From the NCBI RefSeq assembly GCF_905220565.1, contig NC_059399.1:10406501-10470500 (forward strand): a stretch of 64,000 nucleotides of DNA, read 5' to 3'. The stretch's first letter is position 1. Every line of letters begins with the position of its first letter. Both the position numbers and the translations under genes were made by a program. Below, in pieces: positions 22,480-34,131 of the stretch. Below the pieces are notes generated by a model. The model saw nothing but the letters and a program-made list of their open reading frames with translations, did not search any database and had not been told where the DNA came from. Source of the stretch: Melitaea cinxia (lineage: Eukaryota; Arthropoda; Insecta; Lepidoptera; Nymphalidae).

Positions 22480-22645
22480 ACGATTCAACCTGTAACATCC
22501 CACTGCTGGTCATAGGCCCGTTTCTCCATTTAGGAGAAACTTAACGTGTTCTCCGAGGCACGGTGAGGGGTCACAAGGAGAGATATCCAAACCGGTAAGA
22601 AATATTCGTACAAAATACAAATATCCATCCTAGCAGGAATCAAAC
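22480..22645 (-). mobile_element. Metulj-like SINE fragment, minus strand
   Basis: CCTGTAACATCCCACTGCTGG at left, then GTTCTCCGAGGCACGGTGAG and a diverged head with an ATCCTAGCAGGAATCAAAC B-box remnant. The central part is deleted. Confidence 0.6.
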
Positions 22646-23879
22646 AATCAAAAAAGTGTTATTTATATTGATAGTCCATACAGGAAAAAGTTATTATTAG
22701 TTTTAAGTGCTCCAACCTTAGCAACCACAGCGCCACTCTATTTAATTTACTTCAAACAAAGACATAATGTATGTATTTACCACGCATGTGATATTTATTT
22801 CAAGAAATTCAATACGATTTATTTTATAACTCCCGTTTTACTTAATTCATGGAATATTTAAATTTCGTCCTAATTATGAGTATTATTATGTATTTTTATT
22901 TAATTGTAATTTTCAATTGTTTTTTTTGGTCTTATCATTTTTGTGAGGGATGTGTGAAGTATTAGTTTACTAAAACTATACACTCATATACATTTTAATA
23001 CGGAAATATATCTGATTTACCTTTAATTTAAATAGCACAACTCTTAAAAGTGAAACTACGAGTAGGTATATAGTATGTTTTCAATAAATAAATGAAATAG
23101 TGATCGTCAAACTAGAGTAGAAAATAAGTAGAGATTGTGATTTTTGGCTTCAAATTTATATATTTACGTACAAAACACTTCTAAGTAGTTTTACCTCGAT
23201 TGAAGAATTTATATTTCTCGCCCAGTGGAGCAGTTATAATATGAGTTGTGGTCAATTTCCAAGCATTGCAAGGTTTTACAATATCAAATAAAAATTTATC
23301 TTTATATCTTTGTTGTTGTTTGAAGCCTACATTAAGACCTCTGTCGTTAATAGAACGTGACACTAGAACTCTTATCTCTCAACGCAGCTATAATGAATGG
23401 CGAGAGTAATGTATGATATAAAAAAACCGTCAAGATATTATTTGTAAAATTAATTCTATATTGTATATGCTTGTCTTTAATCCTTCCAACGGCCATAAAA
23501 ATCAATCATTTTAAACCTTTATTTGGAAAATTTATTTTATTGTAATTAATTGCAAAAGCAAATATAATTTTGTTTGTTCAATGTTAATTTCTGATTCTAG
23601 TTTGATTTTATTTGTTGATCGAGTTGGAATATTGTAATAAGATTTGAGTAGACACGAGCGTTTCTGAATAATTTCTGCTTAAGTATGTATATGTTTTTTT
23701 TAAAGTTAAATATTTAATACTTTTCAAAAAAATGTTACACACAGATGTATCATGATTTAATTGTAGAGTTGTTAATATTTACGCGATATTCTATTTAATT
23801 TGTCCAAAAGCCGTAAAATAATTTAGAATCACTCCCGATAATGAGCAGTATTTTTAAGAAAAAAATTAATACAAATCTA
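22646..23879. other. AT-rich intronic DNA, nothing recognised
   Basis: No coding frame with supporting motifs and no element ends. Confidence 0.5.
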
Positions 23880-24395
23880 CTAGAGTTCAGGTAGGTTTTC
23901 CCGCCACGGTTCCCTAAACGATACCATAAAAAGAGCTCTTGCCACCATCGACGTTCCTGCTCTTATCGAGCCTACTGGAATTAGTCGCAATGATGGCAAG
24001 AGACCTGATGGATTGACGTTGGTTCCCTGGGAAAGGGGACGGGCGCTTTTGTGGGACGCAACCTGCGTGGACACACTTGCTCCGTCTCATGTCAGGGAAA
24101 CAGCCTTAAAAGCGGGAGCCGCAGCGGAAAAAGCTGAAACGACTAAACGGCACAAATATTCGTCACTAATTCCAAATTACATCTTTGTGCCGTTTGCAGT
24201 CGAAACATTTGGAGTAGCATTGCTAAAAAAATTTTAAATGAGATAACTCCACGCCTTATTATAGCCTTCACTGGTGACAAGAGGACTGGTGCACTTTTTG
24301 CCCAGGGAATCGACATAGCGATTCAACGGGGAAATGCTGCCAGCATTCTTGGCATAATTCCACGCAGACATGATTTATACCAAAACTATCTGTAA
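23880..24395 (+). pseudogene. LINE ORF2 C-terminal relic (unknown clade)
   Basis: One frame is open from about 23920 to 24237 and reads RPDGLTLVPWERGRALLWD, then ATCVDTLAPSH, KAGAAAEKAE and YIFVPFAVETFG, a conserved end segment of a widespread animal LINE family. After a frame break, GDKRTGALFAQGIDIAIQRG and NAASILGIIPRR complete the usual terminus near 24395. A mostly intact tail of the protein, but without the polymerase. Clade (CR1/L2-like?) is uncertain. Confidence 0.7.
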
Positions 24396-24984
24396 ATATT
24401 TAGTTCTTAAGTTGCGAATTGTAAATATGTATAAAATTATTTAATAAACTATTGTTGTTAAGAATCTACTTGAATGTATATAGAATTTTACACAAATACC
24501 AAAGGTAATAAGAAAAAATTATGTCGAATAGTAGGTACTTGAATATGTACTTATTATTATTTTTATATAACTTTCATGAAATAATTGTATTTTTTAGGTC
24601 GAATAAATTTAGTATTTCGATATTAAAATATTCACTATTTTCTTTGCTAGTAAAATACCGTCAAATAAATTAATAAAGAGAATTGAAATACCGAAATATG
24701 TTTTTATTGTATTCGTTGCTTATAAGTTATTCGCGATATTCTGTTTGGCCTCGTTGTTTGCTGGGAGAAAACACCTTCAGGCGTAAACTCTACCTTTTGT
24801 TACAAATGTGTAATTTTATTGATCAATAAAGTGTTTTAAACGAATAAACGTAACATACAATAAATAATATATACATTGAACATACAATATAGTATTGGGT
24901 GACAATTAATGGTTTAAGTGCGTAAATTTCATATGTTGTTTTTTTTTAACTATTTTGAACATAATTATTCCATTAATTATTATG
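24396..24984. other. AT-rich intronic DNA, nothing recognised
   Basis: Contains an AATAAA soon after the LINE relic (24443) that may belong to it. Otherwise nothing seen. Confidence 0.4.
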
Positions 24985-25175
24985 TTTCGGTAAGCAACAC
25001 TGCTCTCGAGTACTATTGTGTTCCTGTGGCAGAGTAAGTGTAATCAGAGTTCCCGAAAACGTTCGAGGATAGGGTTAGCAACACGCTTGTAGTGCTCCTG
25101 TTGTTGCAGTTTCCAAGCAATGTTATCTGCTTACCAACAGGCGGATCGAACGCTTGTTTGCCACCTTTACAGTAT
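24985..25175 (+). repeat. Old plus-strand copy of the poly(A)-tailed interspersed repeat
   Basis: TATTGTGTTCCTGTGGCAGAGTAAG, AGTGCTCCTG, GCTTACCAACAGGCGGATCG and CGCTTGTTTGCCACC follow the reverse complement of 31484-31770 in order, with many substitutions. Confidence 0.55.
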
Positions 25176-26639
25176 AAAAAATATAATTAATATCTCAGAT
25201 CTATTATTAAAAAATAGATGAGAGGTTCTAATAAAAAAGTCTTCGACCCTACAACCTCCGGCCAAAAGCAGGGTCACTGCAAATTATATCAACCGAATAG
25301 CCAAGGTATAGCTAAGTATAAGTAGGTTTTAAATAAATGTATGGTGAGCGATATTGTTGTGCAATAAACTATATGCCAATTATAATGTAGTTTAAAAAAA
25401 TATTGGCTGTATAATAGAAAAAAATCTCTTTACGAATTTTGTATTAATTAATAGTCTTATTATTTTTTTTAAGGGTACTATAATGTTCTGTTGTTCATTT
25501 AAAAATAATAACATAGGAAATAAAATGAATGATCAACGGGAAGAATATAAATTAAAAAATTCATTCCCTTTCAACGTACGAACCGAACGACACGATTTTA
25601 TAGTACACCTATTTTAAAAGATAACGAGTAACATTGTGCCTAAGTTCAAATTTACGTTAAAAAACCGTGAAGGTCAGCTTTGTACTCGTATATTTCTTCG
25701 ATTTATATATAACTTCTCGTTAGAGTTACGAAAGGGTTGTACGTAACAAAGACCTCAATTTTATCAAGATCCCTGGAGAAATTATTGCAATGAAATATAG
25801 TAGCTTAAATAGTAAGACGCAGAACAATATTCACAAGTTATCAAAATTATAAAGGCTAGACGGTCAGCGTGCTTAAGTTAAGCACGTTAAGTCAACTCGT
25901 AATATAAGTTTTATTCCTAAATCTAATAATAATATAATAATAATTATCTCTAAATCTAAATAAACTATACCTTTTATGTTCTTAAGCTTTTTTTATAAAT
26001 TAAAGGTATAGTTATGAAGTAAAACTGTTGATTTTTTTTTCAAAATAGTAAATAATTATAGTTAGCAATTTTAACGATAACAGAAACATAGTCTTTACTT
26101 TTTTAGTAATAAAATAGTTAGGATAATAATAGATACTTAAAATTACTCTCTCTTATTGAATTGTAAATAATAAACATCCTTATGGAATAAAAAAATATAA
26201 CAGCTATCAGCAAATAATCGCTATTATTATGCTTATTACGCCTTCATTAATTTGTTTGTCATAGTAACAATAAAAGATCGATTCATAGCAAGTTCGATTT
26301 GGAGTACACATATATATCTTTAGGTCCCAAGTCATCAATATTCAGTTCAAAGTTCTCAAAGTGTCGAGTGATTGATCGCTGTATAGCACTCTATTCAAAT
26401 TGTATCATAACTTCACCGAACAAACGCTAACCTATTTACTCGTATATTTTGATCGTAAGTGCGATTATTGTCACGAATTCAATTAAGGCAGTAGGTATCT
26501 TTGAGTCGGTCTGATGAATGCGTATAGTGATTGATTACGTTGATTCAATGTATGTTAACACGCTTATACTATGTATAGATATATATAAATGCTTTTTATC
26601 GATTTTCTCTCGTGTTAGTATCATTACTTAAATATGAAT
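25176..26639. other. AT-rich intronic DNA, nothing recognised
   Basis: About 1.5 kb with no coding frame or element end that I can support. Confidence 0.5.
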
Positions 26640-27706
26640 GAGAAATCTTCGCACATCTATATGGCGTGTCCAATGTAGGAGGGCCGGGTACGACGTGCCG
26701 TCTCTATGCTGGTATCGTGCGAAGTATGGCACTATATGGTGCCCCCGTTTTTGCAGACGCTCTCATCGCCCAGAACATAATCCTCTTGAGGAGACCGCAG
26801 AGGATCTTAGTGGCGAGAGCCATACGTGGGTACCGTACGGTGTCACGGACGGCGGCGACACTTCTTGCGAGCGATCCGCCTTGGGAACTCCAGGCGCAGA
26901 TGCTTGCGGAGTGTACCGGTACCGGTCGAGCCTTCGAGCTCGAGGATAAATTCCGAGTGCGTACCAGATTCGTAGGATCAGGGCTCAGGTTCAGAGAGCC
27001 TTGATCGGTTGGTGGATGAAGGATCTGGAGTCTCCAGCGGCGGGTCATGCGACGGTGGATGCCATACGTCATCACCTATGTTGCTGGGTCAAAAGACGGC
27101 ACGGGATGCTACCCTTTAGACTGAAACAGGTACTTACCGGGCACGGATGCTTCGGTAAGTACCTGTATCAGATCGTGGGTAGGGAGGCCACCCCTGCCTG
27201 TCACGCGTCACACTCTCGAGGACTGTACGCTTGGGGCCCCAGCGCTGCGCCCTGGTTGCCGTAATAGACAAGAGGTACTGGTCGGCCGTAACCTTCTTCT
27301 GCGAGGAGGTCATAGTGTTAAAGGAGGCTGCGGAGTGACAGCGCGAGGCTGACGCTCACGCCAACCCGCTCCGCAGGAGACGACTAAGGGAAAGAAGACG
27401 CCGTTATGCGCTCCTTCACCCTTCGCAATAAAGTGGGAGAAGTGCACCACTATTACTGCCACTCGCCGCTGGGGTGATAGAGCGCTCACAGTGCCCGTGG
27501 GCGCTCTATGGACGAAGGCGGCCCGCACATGGCGGGCCAACCTTGGGGCGTCGCGGTAGCGTGTGAAAGCGATACCGTAGCGCCCCGCTATGGCGATGAG
27601 GGCACTGCTGGGGTTTAGTGGTTAGTTTGGGTTGTCCATGAGTCCTACACTCCCGCCGGCCTTGTCGGCGGGGTGCGTAAAAGCATTTACCCGCGGAAAA
27701 AAAATC
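26640..27706 (+). pseudogene. R1-clade LINE, C-terminal relic with 3' UTR and A-tail
   Basis: Strongly GC-rich against its surroundings. It reads across several frames as the end of an R1-clade ORF2: VRSMALYGAPVFADAL, LLRRPQRILVARAIRGYRTV, ATLLASDPPWELQAQMLAE, then after a frame shift VYRYRSSLRARG, then DLESPAAGHATVDAIRHH, VLTGHGCFGKYLYQIVGRE and a CCHC-like ACHASH ending. At least three frameshifts separate these. The untranslated part runs to a short A run at 27699-27706. It is 5'-truncated before the polymerase motifs. Confidence 0.8.
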
Positions 27707-27879
27707 TATGTGCCGTTTGCTTGTGCGATTTAGTAAATCACCTTTGTAAATGTTTTTGGGGCACTAATGAAGGGAGAAAAAAGGATGACTTTCTCGATAT
27801 AATGTATTACTACCGCACAACGCACCACATACTTAACATGACTTGTATACGTTAAAAATAAATATCAACAATGGTATAT

Positions 27880-30176
27880 CATTGCTTTGACATTTTTTAT
27901 ATTACTTACTACACTGATTTAATTAATACACTTAAATACTATTCGTTGGCACGTTTTTGGCCTAAAAGTACGAATGTTAAACAATTGATGTTTGACATTA
28001 TGTGGTACATATTTTTTACTCACTCATAAATAAAATAATAGATTTATATATACCCTCTAAAATTTGTCGAGAAAATAAATATCCTGTTTGGTATTCACCG
28101 TCCTTAAAAAAATGTATAAAAGAAAAGTATAAATATTATAAAAAGTTTAAAAACTATGGTAACCTTTCGGACTTTCTCACTTATAAGCTACTCAAAAAAA
28201 GAGTTAATCACCTTGAATCTGAGTGTTATCTTAATTATATATCATGTGTTGAAAAATCAATTAAAGACAACCCTAAATATTTTTGGCAGCATGGTTGCAA
28301 CAGATGGGACTTCTATTGCTAATCTTTTTTCAGAGTTTTTTTATTCAACTTTTATTCAACCCTCTTCCTCATCGGGATATACAAATCAAGCCCTAGACAG
28401 TAATATCCCGGCATTAACTAACGTTTTAAGTGTTTATATTAACATAAATGAAGTTTCTAAGCTTCTTTTATCATTGGACATTAATAAGTCAGCTGGTCCC
28501 GACTATTTGCCTCCTATTTTCTTTGTTAAATGCGCCGCATCTATCTCTAAGCCTATTCATTTATTATTCGTAAAATCTATGTCAGAAAATAATATTCCAT
28601 CCATATGGAAGTCAGCTTTTATAACACCAATACACAAAAAAGGATCAAAATCCGATGTTTCAAATTATAGACCAGTCTCAAAATTATGCGTTGTAGCTAA
28701 AGTATTCGAAAAAATAGTATATAAACAATTATATTCTTCACTTAAAAACTCTTTTTCCGATTCCCAACATGGTTTTCTGAAAGAACGGTCAACTGTATCT
28801 AACCTTATCTTGTTAAACGAATTTATAATTAGTGGTATGGTGAGGGGAGGGCAAGTGGATGTTATTTATACGGATTACAGCAAATGTTTTGATAGAATAC
28901 ATCATCCTATCCTCATCCGTAAGCTCGAAAATATTGGAATTTGTGGTGACTTACTTAGGTGGTTTGAGTCCTATATTTCTAACAGATCCCAGGCTGTAGT
29001 TATCAACAACTACATATCTAGTTGGGTTGTTGTTCCTAGTGGTGTGCCCCAGGGTTCCCTCTTAGGTCCACTGCTGTTTCTGATCTTTGTAAATGATATT
29101 GGATCATGCTTTCGACACTCTAAATTGCTATGTTTTGCTGAAGACATGAAGATTTACAAGACAATCGCAACCAGATCCGACGTGGTTGACCTTCAGGCGG
29201 ATTTATTACGTCTGAGCAATTATTGCGAATTAAATAAATTGGACCTTAATCCATCTAAGTGTTCACTTTTGTCATTCTGTCGTCAGTCAGCCCACATTCC
29301 ATCAGAATATCGACTAAAGGGTCAGAATTTACAGAGACTTACGAAAGTGCGGGATCTTGGGGTGATCCACGATTCAAAGCTTCTCTTCGATGAGCATATT
29401 GATGAAATTATTAAGAAAGCCTCGAAAGCACTGGGATTCATCATGCGAACTTCAGAAAATTTTAAGGACATTAAAACTATTAAGATTTTATACTGCACGT
29501 TTGTTAGGAGTATCTTAGAATATGGATCAGAGATCTGGAATCCCCGCTATAAAAAGTACACAAATAGAATCGAGCAACTACAAATGAAATTTGTTAAGTT
29601 TTTGTGTTTTCGTCTAAAGCTACCGTACTCCTCTACTATTTACCTTAATCAATGTGCACGATTCCACTTGCTTCCTTTATACAAACGTCGTGAAATTGCT
29701 GACATTATTTTTTTAATAAAACTTATTACTAATAAAATTAACTCTCCGGAACTACTTTCTAAAATTAATTTCATTGTACCATTGAAATCAGTACGGCACT
29801 ACACACCTATTCAACTACCTCTGGTATCCACAAATTACTGTCAAAATGCTTTCCTGTGGCGCGCGAGTAAAGGCTTAAATAATTTGTGTAGACAGAGCGA
29901 TTTTGATGTATTCTGTTCGGGTGTGGTGGTGGCGAGGCGATTATTGAACCAGAATTTCTTTGCATTGTTTAGTTGATATATGTATATGTAATGTTCAAAA
30001 AAGGTTATGTAATAATATCTTGACGTGCAACTACTCTGTCCGCATGATATGTTTATTTATGTACTAGTTCTTATACGTGAAGACCTTTCATTAGCCAAAT
30101 GTTGTTTAGTTCAATTTGCTATGTGTTGTTATTTGTGCTGTTGGTTTTCCGAATATTAAATAAATAAATAAATAAT
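27880..30176 (+). mobile_element. Jockey-like LINE, 5'-truncated, with (AAAT)n tail
   Basis: Starts in the linker between endonuclease and polymerase and ends in (AAAT)n at 30156-30172, a typical Jockey/CR1-type tail. The left boundary is approximate. It lies less than 200 bases after the R1-clade relic in the same orientation. Confidence 0.75.
28002..29976 (+). pseudogene. Jockey-like reverse transcriptase with one frame break and altered active site
   Basis: The first frame (28002-28320) holds the linker (IPSKICRENKYPVWYSPSLK, then DNPKYFWQH). The main frame (28280-29976) continues with ATDGTSIANLFSEFFYSTF, SAGPDYLPP, ITPIHKKGSKSDVSNYRPVS, the YTDYSKCFDRIHH box and PSGVPQGSLLGPLLFLIFVN, and reaches a normal C-terminus. 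A small deletion near 28290 changes frame. The catalytic box reads CFAEDMKIY where active relatives have FADD: GAA at 29140-29142 gives Glu for the first Asp. The endonuclease domain is missing. Frame break, Glu substitution and truncation make it inactive. Confidence 0.88.
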
Positions 30177-31483
30177 AATGTTTCGAAAAAGTTCTCAATC
30201 TCTCTCATTTTATAATAAGTACTGGCACACCAAACACTGGTAAAATGATGTAGTAAATTAACAAAAAGTAGTTAAATTACGTGCCCGATTGTTGTTCTAG
30301 CAAATAAATCTTACGTAAGCGTACAACACAGTTTACTATAACTGTCAAACTTTAACGGGTGCAGCTTCAAATTACTTCCAAAACCTGGAGTGCATTTGTT
30401 CTATTAGTCATTTTAATTACTATTTTATAGAATTCTAAACAAAGCTCACACACTAAACAACACACATCGGCCCTCGTTGTAGACTAATATTACTTGCCAA
30501 TTTAAAATTTAGTTTAACACATTTGGCTTAAGAAATCAACTATCAGGAGAGCGTCAGAGAATTATACAAATTTATAAAATACTTATTACAAAGTAAAGTT
30601 CAACACATTTTATTAAACAAACTTATACATACAACAAAAAATATAATGATTGTTTTTAATAGTATAATCTATTAAAGTTATAAACACAATTCAAGAAAAA
30701 AGTTTTTTTTTTTGTCAAACATAAAATAATAAATTTAATTTATTACTCGTCAAGTACTCTCTTGTTGAGAGTAGTTTAATCGATGTTGGCCCTGAAAAAC
30801 TTGAGATCTGAATAACAGAAAAAATAGATAAAATTAATGATGAAAGTGAAGTTTAAATATAAGTAATAATCTAGTCGACAAGTTAAAAATGTTCCATAAT
30901 AGAGATACTGCTCATAAAATTATGTCTGATAGCTCATTGGATCCGGATGGACGCCTAAAAAATGTGCCATAAGCGTGTATTAGCACATAAAAAATTGCAA
31001 AAGCTATAAACAATTAAATTTCATAAGCTATTATAATATTTAAGAAATTTCAAAAAAGATTCTGAAAGAAGAGAATAAAAAATTTCTGAATTATTTATAA
31101 TTTTAATTTAATGCTGAAAATGGGTCTCCACGTGACATTTTTCGGTTGCACGCGCGTCGAAACGAGTACGACACATTGATTAATTTATTTAAGGTATTAA
31201 ATTTTTTTAATTTGAAAAAATTATGGTGTATTCTGAATACTTAAATATTTAATTCCCGCTGGAAAATTTACGTAAAGTTAATTTTTCAACAAGTTAAACA
31301 ATTACTAATTAAAAAAAAATTTCTCGAACTTCCGTCTCAATTGTAAATAAAAAAAAATGTTTAAATAATTGTCGTAAGAAATTTTTGCTTCCCTTGGAAG
31401 CCTTTCTTATATACATAATTAACAACATCACGCCATAAAAGTAAAAAAAAAAATGTTCATACTTTGTTTATAATAATTTTTGT
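30177..31483. other. AT-rich intronic DNA, nothing recognised
   Basis: No coding frame. A short segment near 31125-31170 (CACGTGACATTTTTCGG ... GCACGCGCGTCG) is less AT-rich but unidentified. Confidence 0.45.
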
Positions 31484-31770
31484 AGTTTTTTTTAATGTCA
31501 CTAGGTCGGCAAACAAGCGTACGGCTCACCTGATGGTAAGCGATTACCGTAGCTTATAGACACCTGCAACATCAGAAGCATCGCAAGTGCGTTGCCGACC
31601 CAATCCCCAATCCCTCCAGGAGCTCTGGTCACCTTACTCACCAACAGGAACACAATACTGCTTGAAAACAGTATTATTTTGCTGTGATCTTCTGTAAGGT
31701 CGAGGTACTACCCCAGTCGGGCTGCTCCATATTTTGAACAGGAAATACGTGCTGTGCCCTACCTCAGTTA
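31484..31770 (-). mobile_element. Poly(A)-tailed interspersed repeat, complete-looking copy
   Basis: T-run at the left (tail), then CACTAGGTCGGCAAACAAGC, GGCTCACCTGATGGTAAGCG, CGTTGCCGACCCAATCCCC, CTTACTCACCAACAGGAACA and the end CTGTGCCCTACCTCAG. About 285 bases, collinear with 52988-53275 and 8440-8692. No protein. Confidence 0.8.
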
Positions 31771-31954
31771 GTTTCAGAAAAATCATCATTTTTTGAAAAA
31801 ATAACCACTTCTTGTTAAAGTACAAACGTACTACTACATTACTACGTTCACAGGGTCGTCTAGTAAAAGATAAAAATATTAAGACGTGTGCAATAAATGT
31901 AGATCATGAAACCGCCACTTAATGACCACTTTAGATTTACTTACAATTAGATTA

Positions 31955-32590
31955 ACACCTAGTAAGACGAGATAGATGTAAAAAAAAAACATAACCCTTC
32001 CTTGGCAGTCGGGTAATTATCTCTATCAGTAGCTGCTGCAACTTTTAAAAATAATTATGCCTCCTGTACCTAGTAGGTTACTTTCCACTAGAACATGTCA
32101 CTTCGAATATTGTAATTCAAACTTTTATAATTAAAAAAAATGAGTGATGTGTGGCTTATTTTAATTATACTAATTAAAAGTATGTATATTTCTTTTTATC
32201 TAGTTTTTGCTATATAAAACGTGCTCACACTAAATCATTTTCATATCATCATAATTAATCATTATTAAATTTATATATTTTATCATTGTAATTAATTATT
32301 AGTTAGTACTTAATGAGATAGATGTAAAATTATTTCTATCAACAGCTGCTTCCATTTTTAAAAATAATGATGCTTCATGTACCTAGTTGGTAACTTTCAA
32401 CTCGAACATGTTACTTGCAATGTACTAATTAAAAGTTTTGTAATAAAGTAAATTGAAAAATCGGTGCATCATTTTAATTATACTGATAAAGTATTTAATA
32501 TTTCTTCTTATATAACCGTTTTTGCCTTATAATATGTGCTACAATTAAATCATTTTTGTACCACCATAGTTCATTATTAGTTAATTAATT
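31955..32590 (+). repeat. Diverged direct duplication, period about 345 bp
   Basis: Two successive segments share, in order, GAGATAGATGTAAAA, a TATCA(G/A)(T/C)AGCTGCT block, TTTTAAAAATAAT(T/G)ATGC, TGTACCTAGT, GAACATGT(C/T)ACTT, a TTTTAATTATACT block, TTTGC-TATA and AAATCATTTT. The spacer words have drifted but the order holds throughout. No element ends; it may be a duplicated regulatory segment or an old tandem repeat. Confidence 0.7.
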
Positions 32591-34131
32591 TTAAAGATAA
32601 AACATAAATTTTTTGACGTAAATAATATTTTTTCAAAAAACAAAGTAAGATTACAAAGGACCAATCTACAACCAATGCGGGAGTGACGAACAGAGAAAGG
32701 CTCTCCAATAAGATGTTTACTAGGTTGGGGAAAATATCCGGACGTCGGATAATAATAGTCTGTCATAGGTAGAAAATCGCTTGTTATATTCGATTTAAAT
32801 ATTATATATATACTAATAATTAATAGGTAGTCAGTTTATATTTAAAAGCTATTACTAATTTTCTTACCACATTTTTCTTAAAATTCTCAATCCCGGCTCG
32901 ACAGTAAACACGAAAATATGAAACTGAGTAATAAGGCTCAACTTCCACAATGGTATTGGTTAATAGTTTTAATGAAATGTACTATAAAATTGTAAGTTAG
33001 TTTTATATGTCTGGGAGTGTTAAAATAAAATTTTGCCCGTAATTGCGTTTTTGTTGCGTGTGTGTTGTTACTTGTGTCTCTAAATAAATCATTATGTGTA
33101 AATTTCATCTTATTTCTAAATATACAAACTATACAAGAAGTAATTATTAACAAAATATTTTTAAGATATAATTATGAATAAAAATGCACAGTGATTTCTT
33201 ATATCGAACTGAAATAAAGAGTATTATAAATTTTATAGGAAATCACCGAAAATAATAGCGCAGATAGCAATAGCGAAGGCTACCGCCGGTTTTGCCCATT
33301 TCAGTAAAGATAATATTGAAATGGTTTCTGTATATAAATTTCATTGTTTAATACCAAATTGAAGACCCTAGATTGTTGTGTAATATTCGCACAAACTCGA
33401 TAGTTATTTGATGACCCGGTTTAACGTTTATTACGTTTTCAATTTTATAGCGTGTTATTCACATTACATTAGCTTTTGACTGTGGTTTAATCTGTTATCT
33501 TCGTATGTTTCATACCATATATTTTAATTGAACTACTGTTGCCGCAATATTTGTTTTATGAGAGCTTATAATATTTCATTTTTAAATTTATTGTCAAAAG
33601 AAAACTTTTGATCAAGTTTTGTATTATTTTAACTAGCTATTCTTATTAAAAAAACATCGGAATATTTCAGAACATTAAACACGTATTTACGACAAAAATC
33701 GATTTAGGGAATAGCGCACACAGTACAGAAGTGTAAGACAGTACTTCTTTGACAGCATTAAACGTTGTGTAAACAATATAATAAAACTTAGTTGTATTAA
33801 AACTAAGTTTGACATGTTGTTTGTATGAGGGTGTTTATGGTGGTTTACTTATGTCACGTACGTTTCCAGATCCCAAACAAAGAATTTTATCCTACTACCG
33901 TTCAGTGTGATGTTTTAATTTTTTTTTATTTTATTGCATTTTTAATTAATAAAAAAAGAAAGTAAAGTGCAATAAAGCAAAAAATAATAAAAACATATCA
34001 TCAAGGAATTACAGTCATGATAAGCCAATTAGGTAATGTAAGGTTGTTGTGTAAATATAGTGCAACCAGTATCACATTGAAATCCTTTACTTTTAATACA
34101 AAGTAATAAGGCATTCTAAATATTATTCTAG
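32591..34131. other. AT-rich intronic DNA, nothing recognised
   Basis: A small hairpin (AAACTTAGTT/AACTAAGTTT near 33785-33811) is the only structure I note. No coding frame. Confidence 0.45.
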
